Shown in pieces: positions 63,903 through 64,000 of a stretch of DNA of 64,000 nt (within the stretch, counting starts at the first letter, position 1; the number at the start of each line of letters is the position of its first letter). Source of the stretch: Pseudomonas sp. IB20 (GTDB lineage: Bacteria; Pseudomonadota; Gammaproteobacteria; Pseudomonadales; Pseudomonadaceae); assembly GCF_009707325.1 (NCBI RefSeq), contig NZ_CP046103.1:620001-684000 (forward strand), read 5' to 3'. The notes under the pieces were generated by a model that made no database searches, was not told the origin of the DNA, and worked only from the letters and a program-made list of their open reading frames with translations. Position numbers and translations under genes: made by a program.

Positions 63903-64000
63903 AGCTCAGCGTATACCGCGGCCGCCGGTTGAAACTGTCCAGGGCGATGTCCGACATTGGCTTGGCCGCTTCAAGGGCAATGTTGTAGTACTTGTTGTCA
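63886..64000 (-). CDS. C-terminal end of an outer-membrane beta-barrel protein, 5' outside window
   Basis: The last 37 residues are visible: alternating polar/aromatic strands ending R-Y-T-L-S-F-S-Y-Q-L, stop TGA at 63886-63888. This looks like the final barrel strand of a porin or channel, and the family cannot be told from so little. Confidence 0.5.
   Translation of the reverse strand, partial: DNKYYNIALEAAKPMSDIALDSFNRRPRYTLSFSYQL

Overview
The window is chromosomal DNA of a fluorescent Pseudomonas, most likely of the P. fluorescens group. Three things point there. The gene order retS-purD-purH-fis-dusB ... prmA-accC-accB-aroQ-chemoreceptor-gcbA-(DUF2333)-(NUDIX)-SUI1-speA is the core Pseudomonas order. 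The intergenic spaces carry many copies of the short REP-type palindromes of this group (cores like GTGGGAGCGGGCTTGCCTGCGAT). The codon use is high-GC throughout. No rRNA, tRNA, CRISPR array, prophage or intact insertion sequence was seen.

Layout. (1) 1-3319: the 3' part of a very large protein built of five repeats, cut by the window edge. (2) 3322-8301: a minus-strand operon of TonB receptor, ABC ATPase, periplasmic binding protein and FecCD permease, with a Zur-like palindrome upstream of the receptor. It matches the PA2911-PA2914 type of metal/metallophore importer. (3) 8454-13488: a minus-strand copper operon (DUF2946, PCu(A)C chaperone, DUF2946, OprC, PepSY membrane protein). (4) 13900-20193: cobalamin corrin-ring genes, with cobK and cobL on minus facing cobG-cobH-cobI-cobJ on plus; the usual cbiD is missing here. 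(5) 20431-24731: an unknown protein, a MarC-family membrane protein, and the hybrid kinase RetS. (6) 24847-34249: housekeeping genes for purine synthesis, Fis/DusB, PrmA, acetyl-CoA carboxylase subunits and AroQ, including one frameshifted DUF3426 gene. (7) 34546-38231: chemoreceptor and diguanylate cyclase GcbA. (8) 38536-47744: DUF2333, NUDIX, YciH/SUI1, SpeA, a lipoprotein hydrolase, a frameshifted small secreted protein, a MATE transporter, a small membrane protein, a MazG-like enzyme, CmoM and DUF4136 lipoproteins. (9) 48468-63902: a complete Tad/Flp type IVb pilus locus with its PprA-PprB regulators and two Flp pilins. (10) The last 115 bases hold the 3' end of a minus-strand outer-membrane barrel gene.

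How the genes work together. Two adjacent operons deal with scarce or toxic metals (a zinc-type importer and copper uptake/handling). RetS, GcbA and PprAB all bear on the choice between motile and attached life, and PprAB's known target, the Tad pilus, is encoded beside it. The cob genes supply consecutive methylation and rearrangement steps of the corrin ring.

Oddities read directly from the sequence: exact tandem duplications of 146 bp (end of cobK) and 56 bp (end of the SUI1 gene); a one-base frameshift in the DUF3426 gene; a one-base frameshift inside the signal peptide of a small secreted protein; an in-frame TGA in the DUF3613 gene of the Tad locus; an IS3-type terminal repeat stranded inside a REP element; and a lipoprotein whose C-terminus is encoded by a REP element. 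I found no clearly new multi-gene system. The best leads are the Zur-box importer, the five-repeat protein and the unknown protein at 20431.
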